Below are positions 1 to 8,654 of a DNA stretch of 64,000 bases, piece after piece; positions within the stretch are counted from its first letter, which is position 1; each line of letters begins with the position of its first letter. The stretch is from Bacillota bacterium (GTDB taxonomy: Bacteria; Bacillota; Clostridia; Acetivibrionales; DTU013), in contig JAEZCO010000071.1 in the NCBI GenBank assembly GCA_023433505.1, positions 1 through 64,000 on the forward strand. Direction: 5' to 3'. Position numbers and translations under genes: made by a program. The notes under the pieces are model-generated. The model saw only the letters and a list, made by a program, of their open reading frames with translations, ran no database searches and was not told where the DNA came from.

Positions 1-3000
1 GCAGACGATACCTCACCGCTGTTTACGCAGCGGGTGATCGTCCCGCCGGATGCTGTGACGGTAAAGGCCTTGCCGGCAATACCGCCCACGCCGTTATTCG
101 TACCGGTGCTTACACCACTATCCACGCCGGACGGGGCCAGAGTCACAGATGCTTTGTTTGTACATCCGGAAACGAGCGACAGCGCAATGTTCGTCCCGCC
201 GACGATACCGCCGACATAGATGCTGGTCGGTGCAACGGTGTATTCGACACTGACGTTGCCCGTGTTCTCGCAGTTCACAACGGACAGGTTCAATGCCGTG
301 CTTGAAGTGTTGGTGGTGCCGTTGCTGCCGCCGACGATGCCGCCGACATAGACGCTGCCGCCACTCACCTCGCAGGTGACCGGAGCGGTGTTCCGGCAGT
401 CTTCAAGCACATAGGCGGTCGTTGTGGCAGGATTAAAAACAGCGGCCGTCGTGGCGCTGCCGACAATACCCCCGATGGAGGACGGCTTGGCGGCGTTGGT
501 CGTCAAACCCTTTACCGTAATCGCACCGTTGTTGATGCACCTCTTATAGGATGTGACATTGCTGGCATAGCCTGTTATACCTCCGATTAGAGGCTTAATC
601 GCGGTACTGATGTTGGAGGTGACTGTAAGCGTACCGTTGTTGACGCAGTTAGTAACTTCGCTGTACGGATCGTTGAAGGCAATTAGTCCGCCCATCGTAA
701 AGGTGGGGGCGGCTGCCCCGGTGTTGAGGGTAATGCTGACGTTGGCGTTATTGACGCAATCGGTCATGACGCCGTATTGGTCCAGGTCGCCGACCATTCC
801 GGCGGCGCCGATCTGCGTGATGGCGCTGCTGGTGTAGCTCACCGTCCCGCTTGTCGTGCAGTTTGTGATGGTACAGTAACTGGTGGCGTAGCCGGCCAAA
901 ATACCGGCGAAATACCGCGCGTCCGCAACGGTGCCATCCAGCTTCAGGTTTCGGACCGTTGACTGATCCCCTATGCCCCCGAAGAAGCCCTGATAATTCA
1001 GGCTGTTCGCATCCGTGCCGGTGATTTTGACATAAAATCCGCTGACGGTATGGTTCTGCCCGTCAAACGTGCCGAGAAACGGGCTTGTTTTGTTAATTCC
1101 GATCATGGGCCAGTCGCCGCCGGCAACCGTTATATCGGCACCAAGCTTGACGATCTTACCTGCAAAGCTTGTACCGGAATTGACAAGGGACGCAAGACCG
1201 CGCAGCTGCGCTTCCGTTATCAGTGTATATTCGGTTTGCCCCGCGTCATACCAGTTCGTATCTGCACCAATGCTCTGGGCAAAGCGGTAGGTCACTGCGG
1301 CATCTGACGACGTGCCGGTGATTGCATAAGTACCGCCGCTCTCCGTCACGGAGCTGCCCGGGGAAAACACCGGTCCCTGGTTCGTCGGGTCGTCGTTGGT
1401 CACAGTCAGATTGAGCTTCTCATCCTTGACCAGATACGCCGACTGCGTACCGCCGTTTGTCGTGATGAGGATATCACCGGACGGCACCATCGTGACGGAC
1501 TTGCCTGCTTGCGCGTATGCCTGTGTGAGTGTGACGAGCGTAACGGTATTGATGCCAAGTTCGGGACAGGATATGCCTGCTTGCCAGAGCCCCGCGTGGC
1601 TGCCGGAGGCGGTATCGGCCTTATAGGCCATTTCACGGGTCGCGAACTTCGAGGACGGCACATTCTGGCCAAGCGCGCCGGCAATGGCACTGTCGCTTAG
1701 ATAATAACAGCCCTTGACGGTCATCGCACTCCCCGCGACACCGATAGATGCGCTCGAATTGCAGTGGATGCAGCCGACGACGGTATTGCCGGCGCCAACG
1801 ACACCGCCAACGGCAGACGTACCGCTGACAGACGCCAGGCTCAGGCAGTTTGTAATTGAGCCCAACGATTTGCCGGCAACGGCGCCGACGTTTGCCCCGC
1901 CTTTTAAGGCGCCTGATACGGCCAGGTTCGTAACCGTGCCGGTAACATAGCCCAACAGTCCCTGGTTGTCCGAGCTGCCGTTTATGTAAAGGCTGCTGAC
2001 CATATGCCCGCCGCCGTTAAAGGTACCGGCAAATGGCGCGGCCTCCGTGCCGACCGGCGACCAATCTCCGATTTCCGGGCCGCAGACCGGCGAAAGGCTC
2101 ACGTCGTTTGCAAGCGTGACAGTTTTGCCGGAGAAGTTATCGGACGAATAGCCCGTGATCTGGCCGGCGACCAGCATTTTAAGACCGACGAGGTCTTCGG
2201 CTGTCGCAAGCGTAAAGCTCGTCGCGGTAGTACTGTACCAGGTGATCTTTGCCTTCTGACTGGTGTTTGTATCAACGTCAGTTTGCCAGCCGCAGTTATA
2301 TTCCGCGTCGGCAGAGACAGGCACGGAAAAGCCCGTTTCTGATACCATCGTCTCCGGCGCCGTGCCCAACGGCACGATAGTATAGCCTGTAACACCTGCC
2401 GACGGCATCACACTCAGCGTTCCGGCCGGAATGTATACGACTGTGTAGAAGGTGTTTTCCGTATATGACGCCACCGTCTTGTCGTTTTGGCTAAAGCTCA
2501 GTGTCACAGCCGGCGACATGTTCATAAGCCGGACACGGTAAATAGTGCCCGCGCCAAGATGAAGGCCCGTATCGTCATATGTCCATGCGCCCGATCCGGC
2601 CTGTTTTCCATTCAGTGTATTCAGTCCCCATACCGCCTTGGAGTAATCGGCCGGCGTCACACGCATGCCGCTGTTACCGGACCACACCGTTGTGTCAGGA
2701 GACACGCTGTTGATCGAATAACAGGAATTTACATATGCTTCCATTCCTGCACCCGCGATGGAACCGAAGGATTTATTTGTTGCGGTTGAAGCGTCCACCT
2801 GGCCGGTATAAACGCACCCCGACAACGAGGGTGTCACTGTTGAACCGCCCAGCTTTGACACGTAGCCCACAATCCCGCCGCCAAACATGGCGCTGCCTGT
2901 AGCATTAATATTAACGCTGCTCAGGCAGTTGCTGACGATGCCCATCGATTGGCCGACAATACCGCCGGTATAATTGTAGGTGTTGGTAATACTGCCGCCG

Positions 3001-3875
3001 ACCACCAGATTTTTGATGGTGCCTTCTTTGGCATAGCCGAACAGGCCCTGATAATTCGACGAGGCATTAATATACAGGCCGCTGATGGTATGTCCTCCGC
3101 CGTCAAAGCTGCCGGCAAAGGGTTTGGTGGTCGACATGCCGATGGGCGTCCAGCTCAGGGATGCGCCTTCCACTCCGGCTGTCGCACCGCAGACCGACGA
3201 AAGCGAGATATCCTTTGTGAGTGTGAATGTGCTCCCTAAATATGTTGTCCCTGCTTCGACCGCCTGTGCCAATGAGGCAAGCTGCTCCGCCGATGAGATG
3301 GTGTACGTGCCCTGGTCTGTCTGGCCGGAATAGGCGCCGCTGTCCACCTCCTGCTCTGGTAATTGGAGAAGCTCAACTGCCGGTCCGGCTGTTTCCTCTC
3401 CCGCCTCTGTCTGAATGGCGTCAGGAGTCTCCGCCGCCTCTGCGACGATAAATGCCTCCGATGCATATACAACGGACATCGGTGTCTCATCCGGTATATC
3501 AGCGGTCACAACGGCCTTGAAATGAGCGGTCCCCGCCGCCGCCGGCGTCCATAAATAAACCAGCTCGGCCTCGGCCGCTCCTGCCGCGAGTTCGTTCGTT
3601 GGCTGGGGCTTGCCGATCACCGCGTCGTTTTCACCGTCACGCACCTCGTATAGGGTGACGGTGGGTGAAATCACATACGTACCGGTATTTTGTACCGTTA
3701 CCTTTACTTTGTATGGTGTGTTCACCGTTATCGTGCCGGGGTCGGATTCTCCGTCCGAGGCTTTGACCGTGATGCTGATGCCGGCGTGAGCCCCATCCTC
3801 TGTCGCCAGCGCACCGATCGGCAGCAGGCTGAGAATCATGAGCATTGCAAGCAAAATTGACAATAGCTTTTTCAT
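1..3875 (-). CDS. Large secreted GLUG-repeat surface protein, partial (C-terminus beyond left edge)
   Basis: I read an uninterrupted minus-strand frame from the ATG at 3875 to the left edge, about 1291 codons without a stop. A GAGGA ribosome binding site precedes the ATG. Residues 1-24 form a signal peptide (MKKLLSILLAMLMILSLLPI followed by GALA). Residues ~30-145 look like a CARDB/Ig-like beta-sandwich. After an acidic linker the rest is built of repeated segments with GGIVG, TNC and NQGLFGY type strings, the hallmark of the GLUG motif seen in Gram-positive surface proteins. Repeats recur around residues 220-420, 560-760 and 900-1290, each opening with an Asp-Ile-x-Leu and FxGxFDGxxHT-like unit. 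No catalytic domain is visible in the part present. A cobalamin riboswitch lies in its leader, so expression probably falls when B12 is plentiful. The missing C-terminus could carry cobalamin-binding DUF4430/transcobalamin-like modules or cell-wall anchors; this is inference. The segment is clearly richer in G and C than the rest of the window. Confidence 0.88.
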   Translation of the reverse strand, partial: MKKLLSILLAMLMILSLLPIGALATEDGAHAGISITVKASDGESDPGTITVNTPYKVKVTVQNTGTYVISPTVTLYEVRDGENDAVIGKPQPTNELAAGAAEAELVYLWTPAAAGTAHFKAVVTADIPDETPMSVVYASEAFIVAEAAETPDAIQTEAGEETAGPAVELLQLPEQEVDSGAYSGQTDQGTYTISSAEQLASLAQAVEAGTTYLGSTFTLTKDISLSSVCGATAGVEGASLSWTPIGMSTTKPFAGSFDGGGHTISGLYINASSNYQGLFGYAKEGTIKNLVVGGSITNTYNYTGGIVGQSMGIVSNCLSSVNINATGSAMFGGGIVGYVSKLGGSTVTPSLSGCVYTGQVDASTATNKSFGSIAGAGMEAYVNSCYSINSVSPDTTVWSGNSGMRVTPADYSKAVWGLNTLNGKQAGSGAWTYDDTGLHLGAGTIYRVRLMNMSPAVTLSFSQNDKTVASYTENTFYTVVYIPAGTLSVMPSAGVTGYTIVPLGTAPETMVSETGFSVPVSADAEYNCGWQTDVDTNTSQKAKITWYSTTATSFTLATAEDLVGLKMLVAGQITGYSSDNFSGKTVTLANDVSLSPVCGPEIGDWSPVGTEAAPFAGTFNGGGHMVSSLYINGSSDNQGLLGYVTGTVTNLAVSGALKGGANVGAVAGKSLGSITNCLSLASVSGTSAVGGVVGAGNTVVGCIHCNSSASIGVAGSAMTVKGCYYLSDSAIAGALGQNVPSSKFATREMAYKADTASGSHAGLWQAGISCPELGINTVTLVTLTQAYAQAGKSVTMVPSGDILITTNGGTQSAYLVKDEKLNLTVTNDDPTNQGPVFSPGSSVTESGGTYAITGTSSDAAVTYRFAQSIGADTNWYDAGQTEYTLITEAQLRGLASLVNSGTSFAGKIVKLGADITVAGGDWPMIGINKTSPFLGTFDGQNHTVSGFYVKITGTDANSLNYQGFFGGIGDQSTVRNLKLDGTVADARYFAGILAGYATSYCTITNCTTSGTVSYTSSAITQIGAAGMVGDLDQYGVMTDCVNNANVSITLNTGAAAPTFTMGGLIAFNDPYSEVTNCVNNGTLTVTSNISTAIKPLIGGITGYASNVTSYKRCINNGAITVKGLTTNAAKPSSIGGIVGSATTAAVFNPATTTAYVLEDCRNTAPVTCEVSGGSVYVGGIVGGSNGTTNTSSTALNLSVVNCENTGNVSVEYTVAPTSIYVGGIVGGTNIALSLVSGCTNKASVTLAPSGVDSGVSTGTNNGVGGIAGKAFTVTASGGTITRCVNSGEVSS

Positions 3876-3947
3876 TATTGTCCTCCTCGTTTTTTGATAA
3901 TCTATGTAAACGCCATGTGGCGTAGATGAAGGTATTCCCTGAACATT

Positions 3948-3989
3948 AAAAAAAGGCTCAGCAGGGCAGGTATTCCCGCCCGCTGAACC
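3948..3989 (-). terminator. Intrinsic terminator in the leader of the GLUG protein gene
   Basis: Read on the minus strand, a GC-rich hairpin (GGTTCAGC-GGGCGGG pairing with CCTGCCC-TGCTGAGCC, AATA loop) is followed directly by seven T residues. It lies 73 bases before the start codon and closes the second structured RNA of the leader, so it could act as an attenuator or simply end a separate small RNA. Confidence 0.85.
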
Positions 3990-4200
3990 TCCGTTGTTCG
4001 GTCGGCTCGCTTTATGGCTCTATGCTCTTTTTTATTTTCTCCACCCGGACAGGCCTACCGCCGGAAACAGCACTCCGTATTCCAGCTTCCGGACCATTTC
4101 CGCATGAGACGCTTCTCCGGCTCATTCAACAAGCTTTTCTGCCCGCACTCTTGCCGGGTATATCCTCTCCTCTTTCACTTTGTATATTCAAAAACGAATA
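3990..4200 (-). ncRNA. Candidate structured RNA (unknown class) between two terminators
   Basis: Between two intrinsic terminators lies ~210 nt with clear secondary structure on the minus strand. ACCCGG (4154-4159) can pair with CCGGGT (4043-4048) to close a multi-branch region. Inside it are an ATGAG/CTCAT hairpin and a CCGGAA/TTCCGG hairpin. A T-rich hairpin (TATTC/GAATA) stands at the 5' side near 4185-4200. The region has no good reading frame. I do not recognise a named riboswitch consensus. A clostridial leader or stand-alone ncRNA class (for example the raiA motif type) is possible but not verified. Confidence 0.5.
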
Positions 4201-4230
4201 TGTACTACAGGTACCGCGCACCTGCATAGG

Positions 4231-4270
4231 ACAAAAAAATAGCCGGGACAACCTTTAAGATCGTCACGGC
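4231..4270 (-). terminator. Intrinsic terminator downstream of the cobalamin riboswitch
   Basis: On the minus strand GCCGTGACGATCTT pairs with AGGTTGTCCCGGC (one mismatch, two wobbles) and is followed by TATTTTTTT. It lies about 55 nt after the riboswitch core and is the natural expression platform: B12 binding would favour termination here. Confidence 0.85.
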
Positions 4271-4324
4271 CGTTTTCCCGCAAAATTTATATATGCTCCG
4301 ATTTCTTTATGCTATCAGGGCAGA

Positions 4325-4535
4325 ACTATCCCAAGCAGGTCTTCTGACTTGCGCCTACGGATATATTTTCCTGCGGCACGCCCTCTGCCTTCCCGGTTTC
4401 CCAGTGACTGACTTTCGTCGACAAGCGCGGCCTCGGCGCTTACAGCGGCGGAACCGTCCGGGGCTTTCACCCGATTCCCTATCCTCCCCCGCAGACCATA
4501 CGTCAAGGGGGGCACTTGAAATTATATACAGCTTT
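4325..4535 (-). ncRNA. Cobalamin (B12) riboswitch
   Basis: Reading the minus strand from ~4535 I see the ordered conserved elements of the B12 riboswitch. First comes AGGGAATCGGGTGAAAGCCC, then CGGACGGTTCCGCCGCTGTAA, split here only for length. These are followed by AGTCAGTCACTGGGAAACCGGGAAGGC-like sequence around 4385-4412. Last is the B12-box-like AAGTCAGAAGACCTGC at 4336-4351. A consensus promoter lies just upstream and an intrinsic terminator just downstream. It points toward the GLUG surface-protein gene at 3875, about 450 nt further on, and away from the GH2 gene, which ends upstream at 4762. The intervening second RNA makes the regulation more complex than a simple leader. Confidence 0.93.
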
Positions 4536-4552
4536 CTTGGTTACACCGCCTG

Positions 4553-4581
4553 ATATTATCATAATAGAATTTTAGCGTCAA
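4553..4581 (-). promoter_or_regulatory. Sigma-A-type promoter of the riboswitch transcript
   Basis: On the minus strand TTGACG (4576-4581) is separated by 17 bases from TAATAT (4553-4558). The start of transcription would fall near 4545, just before the riboswitch. The bases from 4582 to 4761 show no reading frame or clear structure that I could support. Confidence 0.75.
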
Positions 4582-4761
4582 TGTGATTATTCGATTTTTT
4601 TTGTAATATATTGTTTCAGGCAAGGAAACGGGATAATCGGCCACCCCCGCATAATAATTGTCCACGTCGCACGAATCATCTTCTAATGATTTTACATATA
4701 CGTCATAATCGGATTACATATGCGATTCTATTTTTCTACTGTTTTTTTTGAGATTCCGACG

Positions 4762-7700
4762 CTAAAGTGTGTCCAGCATGAAACGCATCATATGGTCCAG
4801 CAGATAGTTTCCGGCAACATTTTCATGGCCTTCATGGTGGATCGCGTTTGCATTGCGTATGTTGGAATCAAACATTACCGGCTTGCTGCCAAGCCTTAAT
4901 GTGGTTTGAAGGATTCCGCCCTTCCCTGTTTTTTTCAATGCAAGATAGGAACCTATTTCATAATTTCGAAGCTCAAGTCTTGCAATGATATTCTCTTCCA
5001 GGTCCGAAGCATCATCAGAAATCAGGTAGTACGGCACGGCCAATTCAAGAAACTGCTGATCGCCAAAGCCTTCATGCGGAAAGTCCCCAAGAGCGGGATG
5101 TCTGCCCGGGACCACCGGCATAGCCTGCATATTAAAACCGCCCTGACGAACTTCAAAGTTCCCTCCCTTTTCGCCTGCATAAATGATTTTTCCGCCTTGC
5201 GCCAGGTATTCGGCTGTCTCACTGTTCCAAACCGTGGTTATCAGGAGGTCCACCCACTTTTTATCCCACCGGTGGATCCATGGATAGCTGGATTCAATAT
5301 CCAGCGCACTGTCCGGATCAAAGACACCGACGCTTTTCCCAGCTATCTCCTTTCTCTCCAGCAACCGTTTCGGATAGGCCCATAGCCACCAGTCATTGCA
5401 CAATAAAACCTCCCCGCCGCAGGCCGTGACCTCAAATACGAGTCCAAGCTTTGAAGGGCTGATCGTTTCAGGCATTACGAAGCTTACCTCCTCATACCTT
5501 GATACCCTTTCCCCAGGGATTGCTACATTCTCTGCACATACCCCTGCCAGAAGAAGCAGTTTCCCGGAGTACAACTTCCACACTAAGCGGACATTCTTAA
5601 AGTCCGATGTTCCATAATGGGATACATATGGCGTAACGGTAACTTCAGAGCCGCACCAGAAATTTCTGGTTTTTGAATCCAGAAGGATTGCAGATTCCTT
5701 AGTGAACCTTTGAAACTCTGAAAAATTGAATTTTGGCATAAAATTATCATCATAAAGGCCGGCTTGCGTTGCAGGTATATCGTTCAAATGCGTGACAAAC
5801 ATGGCTACAACCCTGTCCGAAAGCCTGGAGGCTTCCAGGTAATGTTTCCTCGCTGCAAAGGCTCGCTGCCTTGAAGCGATTTTAAAAATGTTGACCTGCT
5901 GCTGTGAATAGCCATAGCTCTGTAATATTTCCTCCGGGTCCTTTACATGAAACAGGCTCCACCACCAGGGAAGCACCCCTCCGTTGGCTTCCCGGATTGC
6001 AGCCGTATCTCTTACCGTATCCGCATCCGCATATTCACCGAGCACTAACGGCTTGTCTCCCGATTCAGCCCTCAGGGAAGCCCAGGCTTCTATGACCTCC
6101 TTGAACTTGTTGAATTCATTATATGGATGGCATGCATAGAAATCCCCATAGCGGGTTACTCCATTGCCGCTGTTGTCAAGATACAGGCGGTTGGGTGCCA
6201 GCCTTTTGCCCATAGCCACCGTATCCCTCATAAGAATATCCATTTGCTCTGAGAACTTATGCATCTCACAATTAAAGTCACTCATTATAAGGCATGGATG
6301 ATTCCGGTCCTTCAGCAGCATTTCTTTTATATGGCGGCGGGCACGTCTGAAAAAGTCAGGTGTTTCCACCGGGTTCCACACAGGATATTCCACATAGGCA
6401 TACATCCCCATTTTGTCAAATTCGTCAAACACATACTCCGGAGGGACAAACAAGGTAAACTTGATTGCATTGAACCCGGCAGCTTTTAAATCCCTTACCT
6501 CTTTCCTGACCTGCTCCACTTCAGGCCTTTCGGCGACAGAAGCCCAATAAAGCCCCCAGTGCAGGACGCCTGTGAGCAGGATAGGCTTGTTGTTGAAATA
6601 TATCTTACTCCCTCTGGCCTCCACCTTTCTCATACCAAAATTTACGTCCTTGATTGAAATGATGCGGTTTTCATGGATTAAAGTTATCTCAGCCTTATAC
6701 AAAAAAGGATCATGTACCGACCAAAGCTTCATATCAGGGATATATACATCCATTTCCACATTCAGGCTTTTTGGCATGTCTACAACGGCTACTTCCGCAA
6801 TGCCTTCTCCCAGAGAACCTTCGCCGTTTTGCGGGCAAACCCGGATAACAAGCTTGCATTGGGCGCTTTCAAACCCCCTATTCCTTATATCAATCCTTGC
6901 AGTTATCAGGCTCCGGTCAATATCGGGCAGTATGAACACCTCTTCAACAAAAATGCTGCCGGTGACCTCAATGCCAACATCCCTCCAGAGCCCTGCGTAA
7001 TTGATACCCTGCGAATCCTGCAAAAAGCCTGCCAGGGTTTCCTTGATCGGGAATTCATTGTGCCTGCCTCCAAACCTAGGATCATACTGGTCGACAACCC
7101 GTACCACCAGCTCATTTTCATCCTGTCCCCCCAACAGAATCCCATTTGCCGGCAAATCCAGCTTGAAGGATGTATACCCGCCTTCATGGGAGCCCACATA
7201 GACTCTGTTCACCCAGGCTTCCGCAAAATAATCGGCAGCTTTAAAGCAGAGCCGCAGGAAATCCTCCTCTTTGCATGCGGGCGTCTTGAAATAACGCCTA
7301 TACCAGCCAACACCATCATATTTGTAGGTGTTTTCCACATCGGTCACCGGTGTTTCGATGGCACTTCCTACATGCACCAGGGCAATAACCGAGGCTTCTT
7401 CGACCCCCTCCGGGTTATCCAGGCTCAGGATGCTTTTCATATAAAAATGGGAGCCATTGGGCACATAAGCTCCAATAACCGTATTGAAGCTTTTCAAGCC
7501 TTCGTCATAACCGATTGTCTCCCAGTCGCTTTCACCCTTGCGTCTTATTTTTAACCGGATGTTCCAGTTCCGGTCGGGCAATTCAAACCATGACTCCAGA
7601 TTGTTGGAAAAATAGCTGCGCCCGGTGGGCTTATTGCTGCTTCCGAACAAATCAAGGCTTTCCCGGGTATTATTTCCGTAATTTGCAATAGTGGAATCCA

Positions 7701-8481
7701 CTACAATTTCATTGTCTCCAGGCTTTAATAAAGAAGGGTCCACCGGAGTTTCCAGCCAGTAAATACCGTCATCCTTAAAGGGTATAAGGCTTAATGGCTC
7801 CCATTTTCCTGAATTGACCCTGGTCCGCAGCTCTGCGTTTTCACCGTTCCCGCTGTTTTGGCCCATTTTTCCTTCGAATCTGCCTTCCCATACGGAAGGC
7901 ACGGGAATATCCTGCCATCCGGCCCCATCCGTGGATGCATACCAGAGCCTGACATTGCAGGCCTTGCCCTTCAATGCCGCCCAATTGTCCCTGTCGAAAA
8001 AATAGGAACATTCCTGTGACTCTATCGACGTAGATGCAAAAATATCAAGAGATGTCTGTGTCAGGCTGCCCTTGCTTTGTGCGGTAGAAGTTATAACAAC
8101 GGTATTGGAGCCCGCAGCCAGGTCGTCCGGATTGACCGGTACATCCACCCAGTGTGTCCCGTCATCCAGATAGGGCTCCAGTCTCACAGACATCCATCTG
8201 CCATCGTTGATGCGTGCCATCAGCAGCAAGTCCTTCTCCCGGGGAATCTTTTCAAGCTTTGAACCTGCATGTATTTGGATACGCAGCTTTGTATACTTTA
8301 TTTCACTGCATTCTTTCAGATCAAATACTGTTTTTACACTGCTTATTGTATCCGGCAGCCTATTTCCGCCTATTGCTAAAGAGTGGCAGCAGTCTCCGTT
8401 TTCATGATACATCGTTTTAGACCGGTCGTCATAATCGGGATAAAAATCCCAAACACCATTCAAGCTTTGATAACACTCCAT
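4762..8481 (-). CDS. GH2-type glycoside hydrolase (beta-galactosidase/glucuronidase-like) with a duplicated inserted module
   Basis: The 1239-residue protein has no signal peptide, so it is probably cytoplasmic. SLNGVWDFYPDYDD at residues 6-19 is the usual GH2 N-terminal start; the sandwich resumes near residue 190 (IPVPSVWEG) and runs to ~510. Two ~80-residue copies of the same module (about 91-170 and 221-301) interrupt it. An Ig-like domain spans ~510-620 and a TIM barrel ~620-870. The putative acid/base is Glu739 in HPCLIMSDFNCEM and the nucleophile Glu816 in LVLGEYADAD. The residue before Glu739 is Cys where GH2 enzymes usually have Asn. Residues ~1040-1239 resemble a ThuA/glutamine-amidotransferase-like fold found at the end of some GH2 proteins. 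An AAAGGTG site precedes the ATG. The terminator before it (8604-8645) suggests partial uncoupling from the transporter operon. Specificity cannot be told from sequence. Confidence 0.85.
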   Translation of the reverse strand: MECYQSLNGVWDFYPDYDDRSKTMYHENGDCCHSLAIGGNRLPDTISSVKTVFDLKECSEIKYTKLRIQIHAGSKLEKIPREKDLLLMARINDGRWMSVRLEPYLDDGTHWVDVPVNPDDLAAGSNTVVITSTAQSKGSLTQTSLDIFASTSIESQECSYFFDRDNWAALKGKACNVRLWYASTDGAGWQDIPVPSVWEGRFEGKMGQNSGNGENAELRTRVNSGKWEPLSLIPFKDDGIYWLETPVDPSLLKPGDNEIVVDSTIANYGNNTRESLDLFGSSNKPTGRSYFSNNLESWFELPDRNWNIRLKIRRKGESDWETIGYDEGLKSFNTVIGAYVPNGSHFYMKSILSLDNPEGVEEASVIALVHVGSAIETPVTDVENTYKYDGVGWYRRYFKTPACKEEDFLRLCFKAADYFAEAWVNRVYVGSHEGGYTSFKLDLPANGILLGGQDENELVVRVVDQYDPRFGGRHNEFPIKETLAGFLQDSQGINYAGLWRDVGIEVTGSIFVEEVFILPDIDRSLITARIDIRNRGFESAQCKLVIRVCPQNGEGSLGEGIAEVAVVDMPKSLNVEMDVYIPDMKLWSVHDPFLYKAEITLIHENRIISIKDVNFGMRKVEARGSKIYFNNKPILLTGVLHWGLYWASVAERPEVEQVRKEVRDLKAAGFNAIKFTLFVPPEYVFDEFDKMGMYAYVEYPVWNPVETPDFFRRARRHIKEMLLKDRNHPCLIMSDFNCEMHKFSEQMDILMRDTVAMGKRLAPNRLYLDNSGNGVTRYGDFYACHPYNEFNKFKEVIEAWASLRAESGDKPLVLGEYADADTVRDTAAIREANGGVLPWWWSLFHVKDPEEILQSYGYSQQQVNIFKIASRQRAFAARKHYLEASRLSDRVVAMFVTHLNDIPATQAGLYDDNFMPKFNFSEFQRFTKESAILLDSKTRNFWCGSEVTVTPYVSHYGTSDFKNVRLVWKLYSGKLLLLAGVCAENVAIPGERVSRYEEVSFVMPETISPSKLGLVFEVTACGGEVLLCNDWWLWAYPKRLLERKEIAGKSVGVFDPDSALDIESSYPWIHRWDKKWVDLLITTVWNSETAEYLAQGGKIIYAGEKGGNFEVRQGGFNMQAMPVVPGRHPALGDFPHEGFGDQQFLELAVPYYLISDDASDLEENIIARLELRNYEIGSYLALKKTGKGGILQTTLRLGSKPVMFDSNIRNANAIHHEGHENVAGNYLLDHMMRFMLDTL

Positions 8482-8603
8482 TGCAGTTCACCTTTCTAAA
8501 GGGGTAGGATGAAGACAGCTCCTGATTGACAGACCCTTTGGACTCCTCAATTCATCCTGCAGAGCTATCCGTTATCTGTCTGGCCTTTCTCCTGCTCCCT
8601 GCA

Positions 8604-8645
8604 TAATAAAAGAAGGGGTAGGGAACAATTTCCCCATCCCCTTCC
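8604..8645 (-). terminator. Intrinsic terminator after the beta-helix gene
   Basis: On the minus strand GAAGGGGATGGGGAAA pairs with TTCCCTACCCCTTC (short loop) and is followed by TTTTATTAT. It starts 9 bases after the stop codon of the gene ending at 8655. Confidence 0.85.
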
Positions 8646-8654
8646 ACGTGAGAT

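Noticed and set aside
34..3554. Several short plus-strand frames with Pro/Ala/Val-rich products
   Set aside because: They are antisense shadows of the uninterrupted GLUG-protein frame on the minus strand and lack ribosome binding sites.
3990..4200. Second cobalamin riboswitch
   Set aside because: The B12 box and the CCGCC(A/G)CTGT core are absent, so the structured RNA is a different class.
4315..4515. Short minus-strand frame (66 codons)
   Set aside because: It coincides with the cobalamin riboswitch core; the sequence is explained by RNA structure, not coding.
6712..7554. 280-codon plus-strand frame
   Set aside because: It lies opposite the GH2 gene, has no ribosome binding site and no recognisable protein similarity.
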